34,401 nucleotides of DNA, from contig CAIUMM010000062.1 of NCBI GenBank assembly GCA_903900265.1, positions 1 through 34,401 on the forward strand, in the 5' to 3' direction. Both the position numbers and the translations under genes were made by a program. Source of the stretch: an uncultured Pseudomonadota bacterium. Lineage in GTDB: Bacteria > Myxococcota_A > UBA796 > SXON01. The notes under the pieces are model-generated. The model made no database searches, was not told where the DNA came from, and saw nothing but the letters and a program-made list of their open reading frames with translations. Shown here piece after piece: positions 15,287-22,924 of the stretch. Position 1 is the first letter of the stretch. Each line of letters opens with the position of its first letter.

Positions 15287-18200
15287 CTACTTTCGGGAGC
15301 TTGGTGGCGGCTGCCACTTCTCGGCACGGGAGCGCTCGGGTTCGGCCGCTTTGGGCGTGGGTGGGGCGCGCCGGATCACCATGGTCTCGTCGTCGTCCGA
15401 ATCGGCGCGCTCCCGAAGCTCACGGAGCGCCGATGGAGTGAGGATCTCCGTATGGGTACCGTCGTCTTCCTGAGGGACGCTGGGCCGCACCGACGAAGGA
15501 GGCTTGCGTTGGACCACGACCGCGGCACTCGCTGCCTTCTCGGCGCGTATACGCTGTAAAAGATCCGCGGTGGAGCGCACGACGCGCGGCGGCACGCTGG
15601 GATCGGGGAGGGGAGACGCGGTCCGTGGTAAAAGGAGCCCTGGGTTGCTCGTTTCGACATCCTCGTCCGTCCAACGCGGCCCATCCTCTCCGTCGCGTCC
15701 TGCGGCGGTACCCACGGGGAGCCCGCGAGGCATCGCACGCGTGCTCTCGTCCCGGGACGCTTTGGCTGCGTCCGCTTCCCGCTGTGCACGGGAAATTTCC
15801 TCATCCAAGCGTTCCATCTCAGCGATGCGAAGCTCGTTCTCTAACCGGATCTCCTCGTCGATACGCGCAGTCTCCGCCAACCGCTGAGCGTCTAAGCGAC
15901 GCGCTTCCTCCGCCAGGCGAAGTTCTTGCGCGACCCGCAGTTCTTCGGCAACCCGCGCTGCTTCCGCCAGTCGCGCTTCTTCGGCTACCCGCAGATCTTC
16001 CGCGTCGCGCGCGGCCTCCAGCTCCCGCAGTTCTTCCGCAACGCGCGCTTCTTCAGCCAGTCGCGCTTCTTCCGCAACGCGCGCCTCTTCGGCCAGTCGC
16101 GCTTTTTCCGCAACGCGCGCTTCTTCGGCTACCCGCGTCTGTTCAGCAACGCGCAGTTTTTCCGCAACGCGCGCTTCTTCCGCGAGGCGCGCTTCTTCGG
16201 CGACACGCAGCTCTTCAGCAACGCGCGCGGTCTCGGCGACCCGAGCTTCCTCCGCAACGCGTTCCTCTTCGGCAAGGCGCGCCTCTTCAGCCAGTCGCGC
16301 CTCTTCAGCAACGCGCAGTTCTTCCGCAACCCGCGCCTCTTCCGCAAGCCGCGCCTCTTCGGCAACCCGCGCCGCCTCCAGCACCCGCGCCTCTTCGGCT
16401 ACCCGCGCCTCTTCCGCAAGCCGCGCCTCTTCGGCAACCCGCGCCGCCTCCAGCACCCGCGCCTCTTCGGCTACCCGCGCCTCTTCCGCAACCCGCGCCG
16501 CCTCCAGCACCCGCGCCTCTTCTGCAACCCGCGCCGCCTCCAGCACCCGCGCTTCTTCCGCGAGGCGCGCCTCTTCGGCAACGCGCGCCTCTTCAGCCAG
16601 CCGCTCCTCTTCAGCAACGCGCGCCGCCTCCAGCACCCGCGCCTCTTCAGCCAATCGAGCTTCTTCGGCGACACGCAACTCTTCAGCAAAGCGCGCCTCC
16701 TCAGCAACGCGAGCCGCTTCAGCCAGCCGGGCCTCTTCCGCGACCCGCGCCTCTTCCGCAACCCGCGCCTCTTCGGCTACACGCGCCTCTTCAGCCAGCC
16801 GCAACTCCTCTTCAAGACGCGCAGCTTCCAGCACCCGCGCTTCTTCCTCCAGTCGCGCCTCTTCAGCCAATCGCGCCTCTTCGGCTACCCGCGCCTCTTC
16901 GGCGACACGCAGCTCTTCAGCAACGCGCTGCTCTTCCGCAAGCCGCGCCTCTTCCGCAACCCGCGCCGCCTCCAGCACCCGCGCCTCTTCAGCCAGTCTC
17001 GCCTCTTCTGCAACGCGCTGCTCTTCCGCAAGCCGCGCCTCTTCGGCAACCCAAGCCTCTTCAGCCAGCCGCGCCTCTTCCGCAACCCGCGCCTCTTCGG
17101 CTCCCCGCGCCTCTTCAGCCAGCCGCAACTCCTCTTCAAGACGCGCCGCTTCCAGCACCCGCGCTTCTTCCGCCAGTCGCGCCGCTTCAGCGACCCGCGC
17201 CTCTTCGGCAACCCGCGCCTCTTCGGCGACACGCAGATCTTCCGCAACGCGCGCCTCTTCCGCGACACGCGCCTCCTCAGCGACCCGAGCTTCCTCCGCA
17301 ACCCGCGCCTCTTCCGCAACCCGCGCCTCTTCCGCAACCCGCGCCTCTTCAGCCAGTCTCGCCTCTTCCGCAACCCGCGCCTCTTCCGCAACCCGCGCCT
17401 CCTCAGCGACCCGAGCTTCCTCCGCAACGCGCTGCTCTTCCGCAACCCGCGCCTCTTCCGCAACCCGCGCCTCTTCCGCAACCCGCGCCTCTTCCGCAAC
17501 CCGCGCCTCTTCCGCGATCCGCCGCTCTTCAGCAACGCGCGCCGCCTCCAGCACCCGCGCCTCTTCCGCAACCCGCGCCGCCTCCAGCACCCGCGCCTCT
17601 TCCGCACCACGCGCCGCCTCCGCAGCTCCCGCCACCTCGTCCGAAGGCGCGCCCCGCACCGCCCACCCCCGCGCTACAGCGATCATCTGGCCGGTGAGGC
17701 TCGCAAAAAGTGGAACGCGGAGCGCTTCTTCCGTCAACGCATCCCGGCCCGCGTCCGGCAACGCGCCCAGTCGGTGGCGGAGGACCTCAGCCAGCCGAAC
17801 GAGCTGTGCCTGCGCCGCAAAGGCTGCGTCATCCACGGCCGATAGCAGGGGGATGATGACCGCTTCGGCCTCGGCGCTCGCGGCGATCTCGTCGACGGCG
17901 TGCGTACGCCACGCCCTGTAGAGCTTGGAGGCGGCGTCGCGATCCAAGGGCTCATCCACCGGCGTGAGCGGCAGCGCCACCTCCACGGCGCCGAGCCAGC
18001 GCACAACAGCCTGACCCGCAGGCTGCGCGAGGAACCACTGCGCGCTCTGCTCCGGAGCTCCTGGCCACAGCCTGGCGACCAGATCGGCGATGCCCAGCAA
18101 GCGCACCGCGGCGTCGCGAGCGGCTTCATCCTCAAGGTCGGACATGCCGACGGCCCAGTCCTGATGCGCGTCGTAGAGCGCGAGCGAAGAACGTGCGGAG

Positions 18201-18400
18201 ATCGCCACCGAAGCGATGCAACCGCCTGGATCCAGTCGCGCGCCGCGCTTCAACAGCGCTTCATCGGCCTCGAGGTGCTCGGCTGCGGGCAGCACAACGC
18301 ATTGGCTCCACGGCGCACCTCCAAACTCGGCGTTCACCGCATCGAGCAAGGCGAGTGCTTCGTTCTCGGGGGCGAGGATCCGGCGGAGATCGGGCGACAC
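15287..18400 (-). CDS. Very long charged-helix repeat protein (hexapeptide EEARVA repeats)
   Basis: The protein is about 1037 aa. Residues ~1-255 form a non-repetitive, mostly helical domain with no recognised family. The middle is about 95 or more tandem copies of a hexapeptide, consensus EEAR(V/L)A, with variants such as LEAARV and EELRVA. The last ~160 residues are low-complexity, Pro/Ser/Asp-rich and basic. The start is taken as the GTG at 18400, with AGGA 5 bases upstream; a GTG at 18448 and an ATG at 18505 are also in frame, but the latter lies inside the methyltransferase gene. Acidic and basic residues four apart suggest a single alpha helix. The repeat occupies roughly 570 residues, or about 85 nm if fully helical. 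Repeats of this kind occur in TolA-like and scaffold proteins. Function is unknown. It converges on the CotH gene (13 bp between stops). Confidence 0.85.
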   Translation of the reverse strand: MSPDLRRILAPENEALALLDAVNAEFGGAPWSQCVVLPAAEHLEADEALLKRGARLDPGGCIASVAISARSSLALYDAHQDWAVGMSDLEDEAARDAAVRLLGIADLVARLWPGAPEQSAQWFLAQPAGQAVVRWLGAVEVALPLTPVDEPLDRDAASKLYRAWRTHAVDEIAASAEAEAVIIPLLSAVDDAAFAAQAQLVRLAEVLRHRLGALPDAGRDALTEEALRVPLFASLTGQMIAVARGWAVRGAPSDEVAGAAEAARGAEEARVLEAARVAEEARVLEAARVAEERRIAEEARVAEEARVAEEARVAEEARVAEEQRVAEEARVAEEARVAEEARVAEEARLAEEARVAEEARVAEEARVAEEARVAEEARVAEEARVAEDLRVAEEARVAEEARVAEAARLAEEARVLEAARLEEELRLAEEARGAEEARVAEEARLAEEAWVAEEARLAEEQRVAEEARLAEEARVLEAARVAEEARLAEEQRVAEELRVAEEARVAEEARLAEEARLEEEARVLEAARLEEELRLAEEARVAEEARVAEEARVAEEARLAEAARVAEEARFAEELRVAEEARLAEEARVLEAARVAEEERLAEEARVAEEARLAEEARVLEAARVAEEARVLEAARVAEEARVAEEARVLEAARVAEEARLAEEARVAEEARVLEAARVAEEARLAEEARVAEELRVAEEARLAEEARLAEEERVAEEARVAETARVAEELRVAEEARLAEEARVAEKLRVAEQTRVAEEARVAEKARLAEEARVAEEARLAEEARVAEELRELEAARDAEDLRVAEEARLAEAARVAEELRVAQELRLAEEARRLDAQRLAETARIDEEIRLENELRIAEMERLDEEISRAQREADAAKASRDESTRAMPRGLPVGTAAGRDGEDGPRWTDEDVETSNPGLLLPRTASPLPDPSVPPRVVRSTADLLQRIRAEKAASAAVVVQRKPPSSVRPSVPQEDDGTHTEILTPSALRELRERADSDDDETMVIRRAPPTPKAAEPERSRAEKWQPPPSSRK
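15898..17620 (-). repeat. Tandem array of an 18-bp repeat (about 95 units)
   Basis: On the plus strand the unit reads approximately CGCGCCTCTTCCGCAACC. Units vary at a few positions, and near 17425-17510 several are identical in a row. The array encodes the EEARVA hexapeptides and stays in frame. Higher-order duplications are visible: for example, a stretch starting at 16790 recurs almost unchanged at 17114, exactly 324 bp (18 units) later. Such arrays tend to vary in copy number. Confidence 0.9.
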
Positions 18401-18470
18401 GAGGGTCCTACGTAGCGCGCTGCATCGACGAATGGGGCTGATCCACACCGCTTCCGTGGTAGAGGACGGA

Positions 18471-19724
18471 ATGAACGAATCCAGCGTTGCTGCCTCAGAC
18501 TCCATGACCGGTCCTGTCGCCGCGCTCTGCAGCGCGGTGTCCGAGGCCCTCGCAGCCGGCACCTTCGTCAAGTTGACGCTCAGCAAGAGCCGCACTCGGG
18601 GCGACTCTGCGGCAAATCAAGCATTTATGCGCCTCGTAAGTATAAAAGGCGCGCCTCACCTGAGCGTGCTGTTTCGGTATCCATCCAAGGACATCACCCA
18701 GAATCACCCGCTCGCTTCTGCCCCGGCCGTGGTGGAGAGCATGTTGACCGAGGCGTTCCAGAACGCACACCTCTTCACAACGGTCGCGGATCTGGAGCTT
18801 CGCACCAACAACAAGGGCGAGGCCAAGCTGCACCGCCACAAGCCGACGTTCAACGAACCCGCCGACGGAGCGCATGACCGGCAAAAGCGCTACGTGCTCG
18901 ACCCCGCCACCGCGCCCTACCTGAAAGAGCTTGGCATCGTGAGCCCGGAAGGCCATGTCAAGAGCGACAAAGCCGATAAATACCGGCAGTTACAGAACAT
19001 CGTCAAGCTCTTAGACGAGTTCGTTCAAAAGTCGGACCTGCGGACCAAAGCGCGCATTCGCGTCGTCGATTTTGGTTGCGGCAAGGCCTATCTGACGTTC
19101 GCAGTGCATGACTACTTCAACAACCACCTCGGGACCCCGACCGAGGTGGTCGGCGTCGACCGGAACGCGGCGCTGATGGACAGCTGCAACGCCATCGCGA
19201 AGCGCCTCGGCTACACCACGCTGCAGTTTGTTTGCTCCAACGTAGAAGAGTACGATCCGGGCCCGTTGGACGTGCTCATCGCGCTGCACGCCTGCGACAC
19301 CGCCACCGATGTCGCGCTGTACAAGGGGGTTTCAGCCGGTGCTTCGCTCGTGGTAGCGGTACCCTGCTGCCAAAAGGAGCTTCGTCCCCAGCTCCGGCCG
19401 CCTGCTGACGAGCTTCCCCTGCTCAAGCACGACACCTTCAAGGATCGCTACGCGCAAATGCTCACCGACGCGATGCGCGGGTTGCTGATGGAGTCGCAGG
19501 GGTACCGCTCGCGTGTCATCGAATTCATCTCGGACGCCCACACGCACCGCAACGTGATGATCGTCGCTGTGCGGGACGGCGCGGGCCAGCACGCCCCACG
19601 GGGGGCCGAAAAAAGCAGGATGGAGGAGGTGCTCGCGATGAAGCAGCGCTATCAAATCCAGCGACAGACGCTGGAGACGCTGCTCGCCGCGCGCAGCGTT
19701 CGTGCAACAACTCAAGATTCTTAG
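18471..19724 (+). CDS. SAM-dependent methyltransferase (Methyltransf_32 / METTL25-like)
   Basis: This 417-aa enzyme starts at the ATG at 18471 (GAGG 5 bases upstream). Residues ~1-180 are family-specific. The Rossmann methyltransferase core begins with [17 protein letters not shown] (motif I, about residue 200), then [12 protein letters not shown], and the family signatures HACDTATD and PCCQKEL. This pattern is typical of the METTL25/GSTCD-like group, which includes RNA- and protein-modifying enzymes; the target here is unknown. Its start codon lies about 70 bp from the opposing start of the repeat protein, leaving little room for separate promoters. The glyoxalase gene follows after 35 bp on the same strand. 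Confidence 0.85.
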   Translation: MNESSVAASDSMTGPVAALCSAVSEALAAGTFVKLTLSKSRTRGDSAANQAFMRLVSIKGAPHLSVLFRYPSKDITQNHPLASAPAVVESMLTEAFQNAHLFTTVADLELRTNNKGEAKLHRHKPTFNEPADGAHDRQKRYVLDPATAPYLKELGIVSPEGHVKSDKADKYRQLQNIVKLLDEFVQKSDLRTKARIRVVDFGCGKAYLTFAVHDYFNNHLGTPTEVVGVDRNAALMDSCNAIAKRLGYTTLQFVCSNVEEYDPGPLDVLIALHACDTATDVALYKGVSAGASLVVAVPCCQKELRPQLRPPADELPLLKHDTFKDRYAQMLTDAMRGLLMESQGYRSRVIEFISDAHTHRNVMIVAVRDGAGQHAPRGAEKSRMEEVLAMKQRYQIQRQTLETLLAARSVRATTQDS

Positions 19725-19759
19725 GACACGAACCGCAAAACGGGCACTACGTTTGCCAC

Positions 19760-20188
19760 ATGCAATTCCTCCACACCATGATGCGCGTTCAGGATCTTGG
19801 CGCTGCCCTCGCGTTCTGGTGCGGCGCGCTGGGGTTCATCGAGACCCGACGCTCCGTACATGAAGAAGGCCGCTTCACGCTCGTGTTCCTCCGAGCACCG
19901 GACGACGGCCCTGACGGCCCGGAGCTGGAGCTGACCTTCAACTGGGACCACAACGAGCCGTACACCAGCGGCCGCAACTTCGGGCACATCGCGGTGGCTG
20001 TCGCGGACATCTACGCGACGTGCGCGCGGCTTGAGGCCCACGGCGTCAAGATCCTCCGTCCGCCTCGGGACGGGCGCATGGCGTTCGTCCGCAGCCCGGA
20101 TGAGCAGTCGGTTGAGCTGCTTCAGCGCGGCACGGCGCTCGCCCCCGCGGAGCCGTGGCTCAGCCGCGCCAACACCGGGAGCTGGTAG
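19760..20188 (+). CDS. gloA: Lactoylglutathione lyase (glyoxalase I)
   Basis: This 142-aa VOC-fold enzyme converts the glutathione-methylglyoxal hemithioacetal to S-lactoylglutathione in the cytoplasm. The four metal ligands of bacterial glyoxalase I (His5, Glu56, His74 and Glu122 in E. coli) fall at His5, Glu57, His76 and Glu119. The surrounding signatures LELTFNWD, FGHIAVAVADIY and VELLQ are present. The region after LELT lacks nothing obvious, and the length is normal. There is no clear ribosome-binding site before the ATG at 19760. Metal preference (Ni or Zn) cannot be read from this. The helicase gene follows on the same strand. Confidence 0.85.
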   Translation: MQFLHTMMRVQDLGAALAFWCGALGFIETRRSVHEEGRFTLVFLRAPDDGPDGPELELTFNWDHNEPYTSGRNFGHIAVAVADIYATCARLEAHGVKILRPPRDGRMAFVRSPDEQSVELLQRGTALAPAEPWLSRANTGSW

Positions 20189-20231
20189 CCATGCACCCCG
20201 ACGTCGCGAGGAGCGGGTTACCCGCGGTCCC

Positions 20232-21998
20232 GTGAGCAACGACGACCAATATTCGCATCTGACTCGCTTGATCGCCGCGTTGGACGCCGAGCGTGACGCG
20301 CTTGTGCGCGAAGATGCCGCGCTGCGAGCGATGTCCGTTCCCCAGCGCGTAGCCGCCGGGGCCGCGTTGTCGCCCCTCGACATCGTGACCACCGAGCATC
20401 GGTCGCGGAGCCGCGTCAATGTGCTGCTGCGCGGGAAGAACCTCCATGACGGGTTCAGCCCGGGCGAGCCGGTGATCCTTGGACCGGTGGGGCGCCCGGA
20501 CGGCGGCGTGCACGGGCGCTTCGAAGGCGGGGACGACGTCACCGTCGAGCTGCGCGTCGAGGTAGCGCCCGAGGGCAAAGGCCCGTGGGCGGTGGTGCGT
20601 CGGCTGGACCTCTCGCTGTTAGAGGCTCAGAAGGGAGCTTTGCAGCGGGCGATGCTGAAAGCGTCCCCGCTGCGGGCGCTGCTCCTTGGACACGAAGCGC
20701 CGTACAAGCCGGATCCGTTGGAGCACCCGGCGTTGTCGGGCTTGGATCCTGCGCAGCGGCGCGCTGCGGAGATCGCGCTTGGGGCGACCGAGATCGGTCT
20801 TTTGCACGGACCGCCCGGCACCGGAAAGACGCAAACCCTCGCGGCGATGTTGGTCGCGCTGGTGGACTTGGGCGAGCGCCCCTGGGCCCTCGCGGACAGC
20901 AACGCCGCCGTCGACCAGCTCGCGCTGCGGGCTTCCGCGGCCGGGCTAGACGTCGTGCGGCTGGGCGTCAGCGCCCGCGTCGGAAGCGCGGCGTTGCCGC
21001 TCACGCTGGAACATCGCATCCTCAATGGCCCTCGCGCCGCGGTGCTTCAGACGCTGCGTCGGGACCGCACGCGCGCCGGTCCGGACACCATCCGCGAGGT
21101 CGACGACGCGATCCGCGAGGAGTGGCAGGCGGCAAAGCGCGAGATCCTGACCAACGCGCAGGTGATCGCGATGACCCTCGCCAGCGTGCAGACGCGCGGC
21201 GCCGATCTCCCCAACCCCCGCACCGCGATCATCGACGAGGCCAGTCAGGTGCAGGAGCCTTCGATCTGGCTGGTAGCGGGCCGGGTCAAGCGGCTCATCC
21301 TCGCCGGAGATCCCCAGCAGTTGGGCCCTGTCGTCAAGAGCCAGCATCCGGCGCTCGAGCGCAGCTTGCTCTCCCGGTTGGTCGACGCGGGCTTCCAATT
21401 TCCGATGCTCACCACCCAGTATCGGATGTGTCAGGCCATCAACGACGCCGTATCTCCGACCTACGAAGGTCACTTGATCGCCCACGCTTCGGTCGCGGAT
21501 CGCGTGATCGAAGCGCTCGCACCGCCGTGGACGGACACCCCGATCCGGTTTCTGGACACCGCGGGCATGGGCTTCGAAGAGGAGCGCGAAGACTCCGGCA
21601 GCCTGCACAACCCCGGCGAGCTGGACTTCATCACCCGAATCCTCGGGGAGCTTGCGGCGGGCGGCATCGCGCTCGATCGCGTCGCGGTCGTCACCCCGTA
21701 CTCCGCGCAGCTCGCCCGGATCCGCGAGCGCCACCCGAACGTGGAATCCGGGACCGTCAACGCCTTTCAAGGGCGCGAAAAAGACGTCATTCTCGCCAGC
21801 TTCGTGCGCTCGAACGCCGCGCAGGAGCTGGGTTTCGTGCACGACCCGCGTCGCCTGAACGTCACCATCAGCCGCGCTCGCAAGCTGTTCATCGGCGTAG
21901 GGGACGCTGGGACGCTGGGCGTCTCCAAGCCCATGCAGGAGCTGATCGACCGCGCCGCGAACGGCGGCGGCTACATCAGCGGCTGGGAGCTGGCCTAA
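20232..21998 (+). CDS. SF1 DNA/RNA helicase-like ATPase (DNA2/NAM7 or IGHMBP2 type)
   Basis: The protein is about 588 aa. Helicase motifs in order are GPPGTGKT (Walker A, residues 193-200), an IIDEAS motif II (D335-E336), GDPQQLGP (motif III), a QYRM stretch (motif IV), FQGREKDVIL (motif V) and TISRARK (motif VI). The order and spacing suit the Upf1/DNA2/NAM7 subgroup of SF1, which unwinds or remodels RNA or DNA with ATP. The first 190 residues include an OB-like or beta region, as is common in this group. The start is a GTG at 20232, with only a distant GAGGAG; upstream in-frame starts cannot be excluded. The stop TAA shares bases 21996-21997 with the stop of the convergent acyltransferase gene. 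The exact substrate is unknown. Confidence 0.88.
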   Translation: MSNDDQYSHLTRLIAALDAERDALVREDAALRAMSVPQRVAAGAALSPLDIVTTEHRSRSRVNVLLRGKNLHDGFSPGEPVILGPVGRPDGGVHGRFEGGDDVTVELRVEVAPEGKGPWAVVRRLDLSLLEAQKGALQRAMLKASPLRALLLGHEAPYKPDPLEHPALSGLDPAQRRAAEIALGATEIGLLHGPPGTGKTQTLAAMLVALVDLGERPWALADSNAAVDQLALRASAAGLDVVRLGVSARVGSAALPLTLEHRILNGPRAAVLQTLRRDRTRAGPDTIREVDDAIREEWQAAKREILTNAQVIAMTLASVQTRGADLPNPRTAIIDEASQVQEPSIWLVAGRVKRLILAGDPQQLGPVVKSQHPALERSLLSRLVDAGFQFPMLTTQYRMCQAINDAVSPTYEGHLIAHASVADRVIEALAPPWTDTPIRFLDTAGMGFEEEREDSGSLHNPGELDFITRILGELAAGGIALDRVAVVTPYSAQLARIRERHPNVESGTVNAFQGREKDVILASFVRSNAAQELGFVHDPRRLNVTISRARKLFIGVGDAGTLGVSKPMQELIDRAANGGGYISGWELA

Positions 21999-22924
21999 TC
22001 GGGACGGTGCATCGCTTCGACGCGGCGCTCCATCTCCTCCCACATCGCGTCGAGCCACAGCGCTTGGTCCGCTCTCCCATCGGGGATCTGGGCGGCATCC
22101 ACGCGCCACAGCGACACATCGACCCGCTGCCCGATCATCGACCCGTTCAGCAAGGCCTTCGCCGTGGCTGCGGGTTCCAGGCCGCGGTGCGCACAAAAGA
22201 CGACGTCCATCTTGCGGACAGCGAGCGCCGCACACACACCCCCGGAGTGCGGCGGCATCACATGACGCCACGTCGCGCAACGCGCGCGGCGCTCGGGTTG
22301 TACGCGTGCGAGCGCACGGGCCTGACGCTCGGGCGAGAATCGCGTGCCTTCGGGGTAAAGCACGATCGCGTCGTGCGGCCCCATGTCTTTGGCGAGCGCG
22401 GCCACACCGGCGATGGCGTTTTCGGTGTCGCCTGAACGTTGCACGAAGGCGTTGGGGACTCGGTTCCCCACCACATCGAGGCAGGGGTCCCAGAGCAGCT
22501 CTCGCTTCAGCACGTAGCGAGGCCGCATGTGCTTCGGCCCTAAGACGGTGATCGGGAGCAGCGTATCGGCGAGGCTGCTGTGTCGGGGGAGCAGCAACAG
22601 CGGCCCGGGCTCGATCTGGTCTGCCCCGTCCACCCGCACGTCCAGCTGATACAAACCCACGGCGAGGTTCCACAAGCCCAGCGCCCAAGCCCGCTGCAGC
22701 GCGTAGTTGGCTTCCGGGTCCTGTCCGGCGCGCAGCGCACGCCACAGACCCGCGACCTCTGCCCACGCATAGGCGGTCGCGAACGTGAACGCGCGCACCG
22801 TCGCCAGCCTACGGCCCAGCGCCATGTCGAACACCGCGGCGATCGGCAGCCAGATCGGCACGGTGAGCATCAACGCCACAGCGCTACCAGCGACCAGGGG
22901 GATGCTGATCCAGCGGCGCTTCAT
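21995..22924 (-). CDS. PlsC-type glycerolipid acyltransferase
   Basis: This 309-aa membrane-anchored protein has a hydrophobic N-terminus (about residues 8-40). It carries the acyltransferase signatures PRHSSLADTLLP (the H-x4-D catalytic motif) and YPEGTRFS (the second motif, substrate phosphate binding). It probably transfers an acyl chain to a lysophospholipid or similar lipid at the inner membrane. The start ATG at 22924 overlaps the stop of the upstream gene in an ATGA (22921-22924), so it is translationally coupled to the phosphoesterase gene. Length is somewhat above the usual ~250 aa, with extra sequence between the two motifs and at the C-terminus. The exact acceptor is unknown. Confidence 0.85.
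   Translation of the reverse strand: MKRRWISIPLVAGSAVALMLTVPIWLPIAAVFDMALGRRLATVRAFTFATAYAWAEVAGLWRALRAGQDPEANYALQRAWALGLWNLAVGLYQLDVRVDGADQIEPGPLLLLPRHSSLADTLLPITVLGPKHMRPRYVLKRELLWDPCLDVVGNRVPNAFVQRSGDTENAIAGVAALAKDMGPHDAIVLYPEGTRFSPERQARALARVQPERRARCATWRHVMPPHSGGVCAALAVRKMDVVFCAHRGLEPAATAKALLNGSMIGQRVDVSLWRVDAAQIPDGRADQALWLDAMWEEMERRVEAMHRPD

Noticed and set aside
15898..17620. CRISPR array
   Set aside because: The units are 18 bp, contiguous, without spacers, and keep one reading frame.
15625..17845. Two long plus-strand open frames (Pro/Leu-rich and Phe/Arg-rich) across the repeat array
   Set aside because: They are produced by the 18-bp repeat read in other frames. The minus-strand frame continues into unique sequence at both ends and has a start with a ribosome-binding site.
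20191..20235. 14-codon open frame between the glyoxalase and helicase genes
   Set aside because: It is too short, has no ribosome-binding site and shows no conserved feature.
20585..22435. 616-aa plus frame overlapping the helicase and acyltransferase genes
   Set aside because: It is an Arg/Ala-rich shadow; the other frames contain complete helicase and acyltransferase motifs.
20946..22766. 606-aa minus frame across the helicase gene
   Set aside because: It is a shadow. It covers the real acyltransferase in another frame and has no motif of its own.
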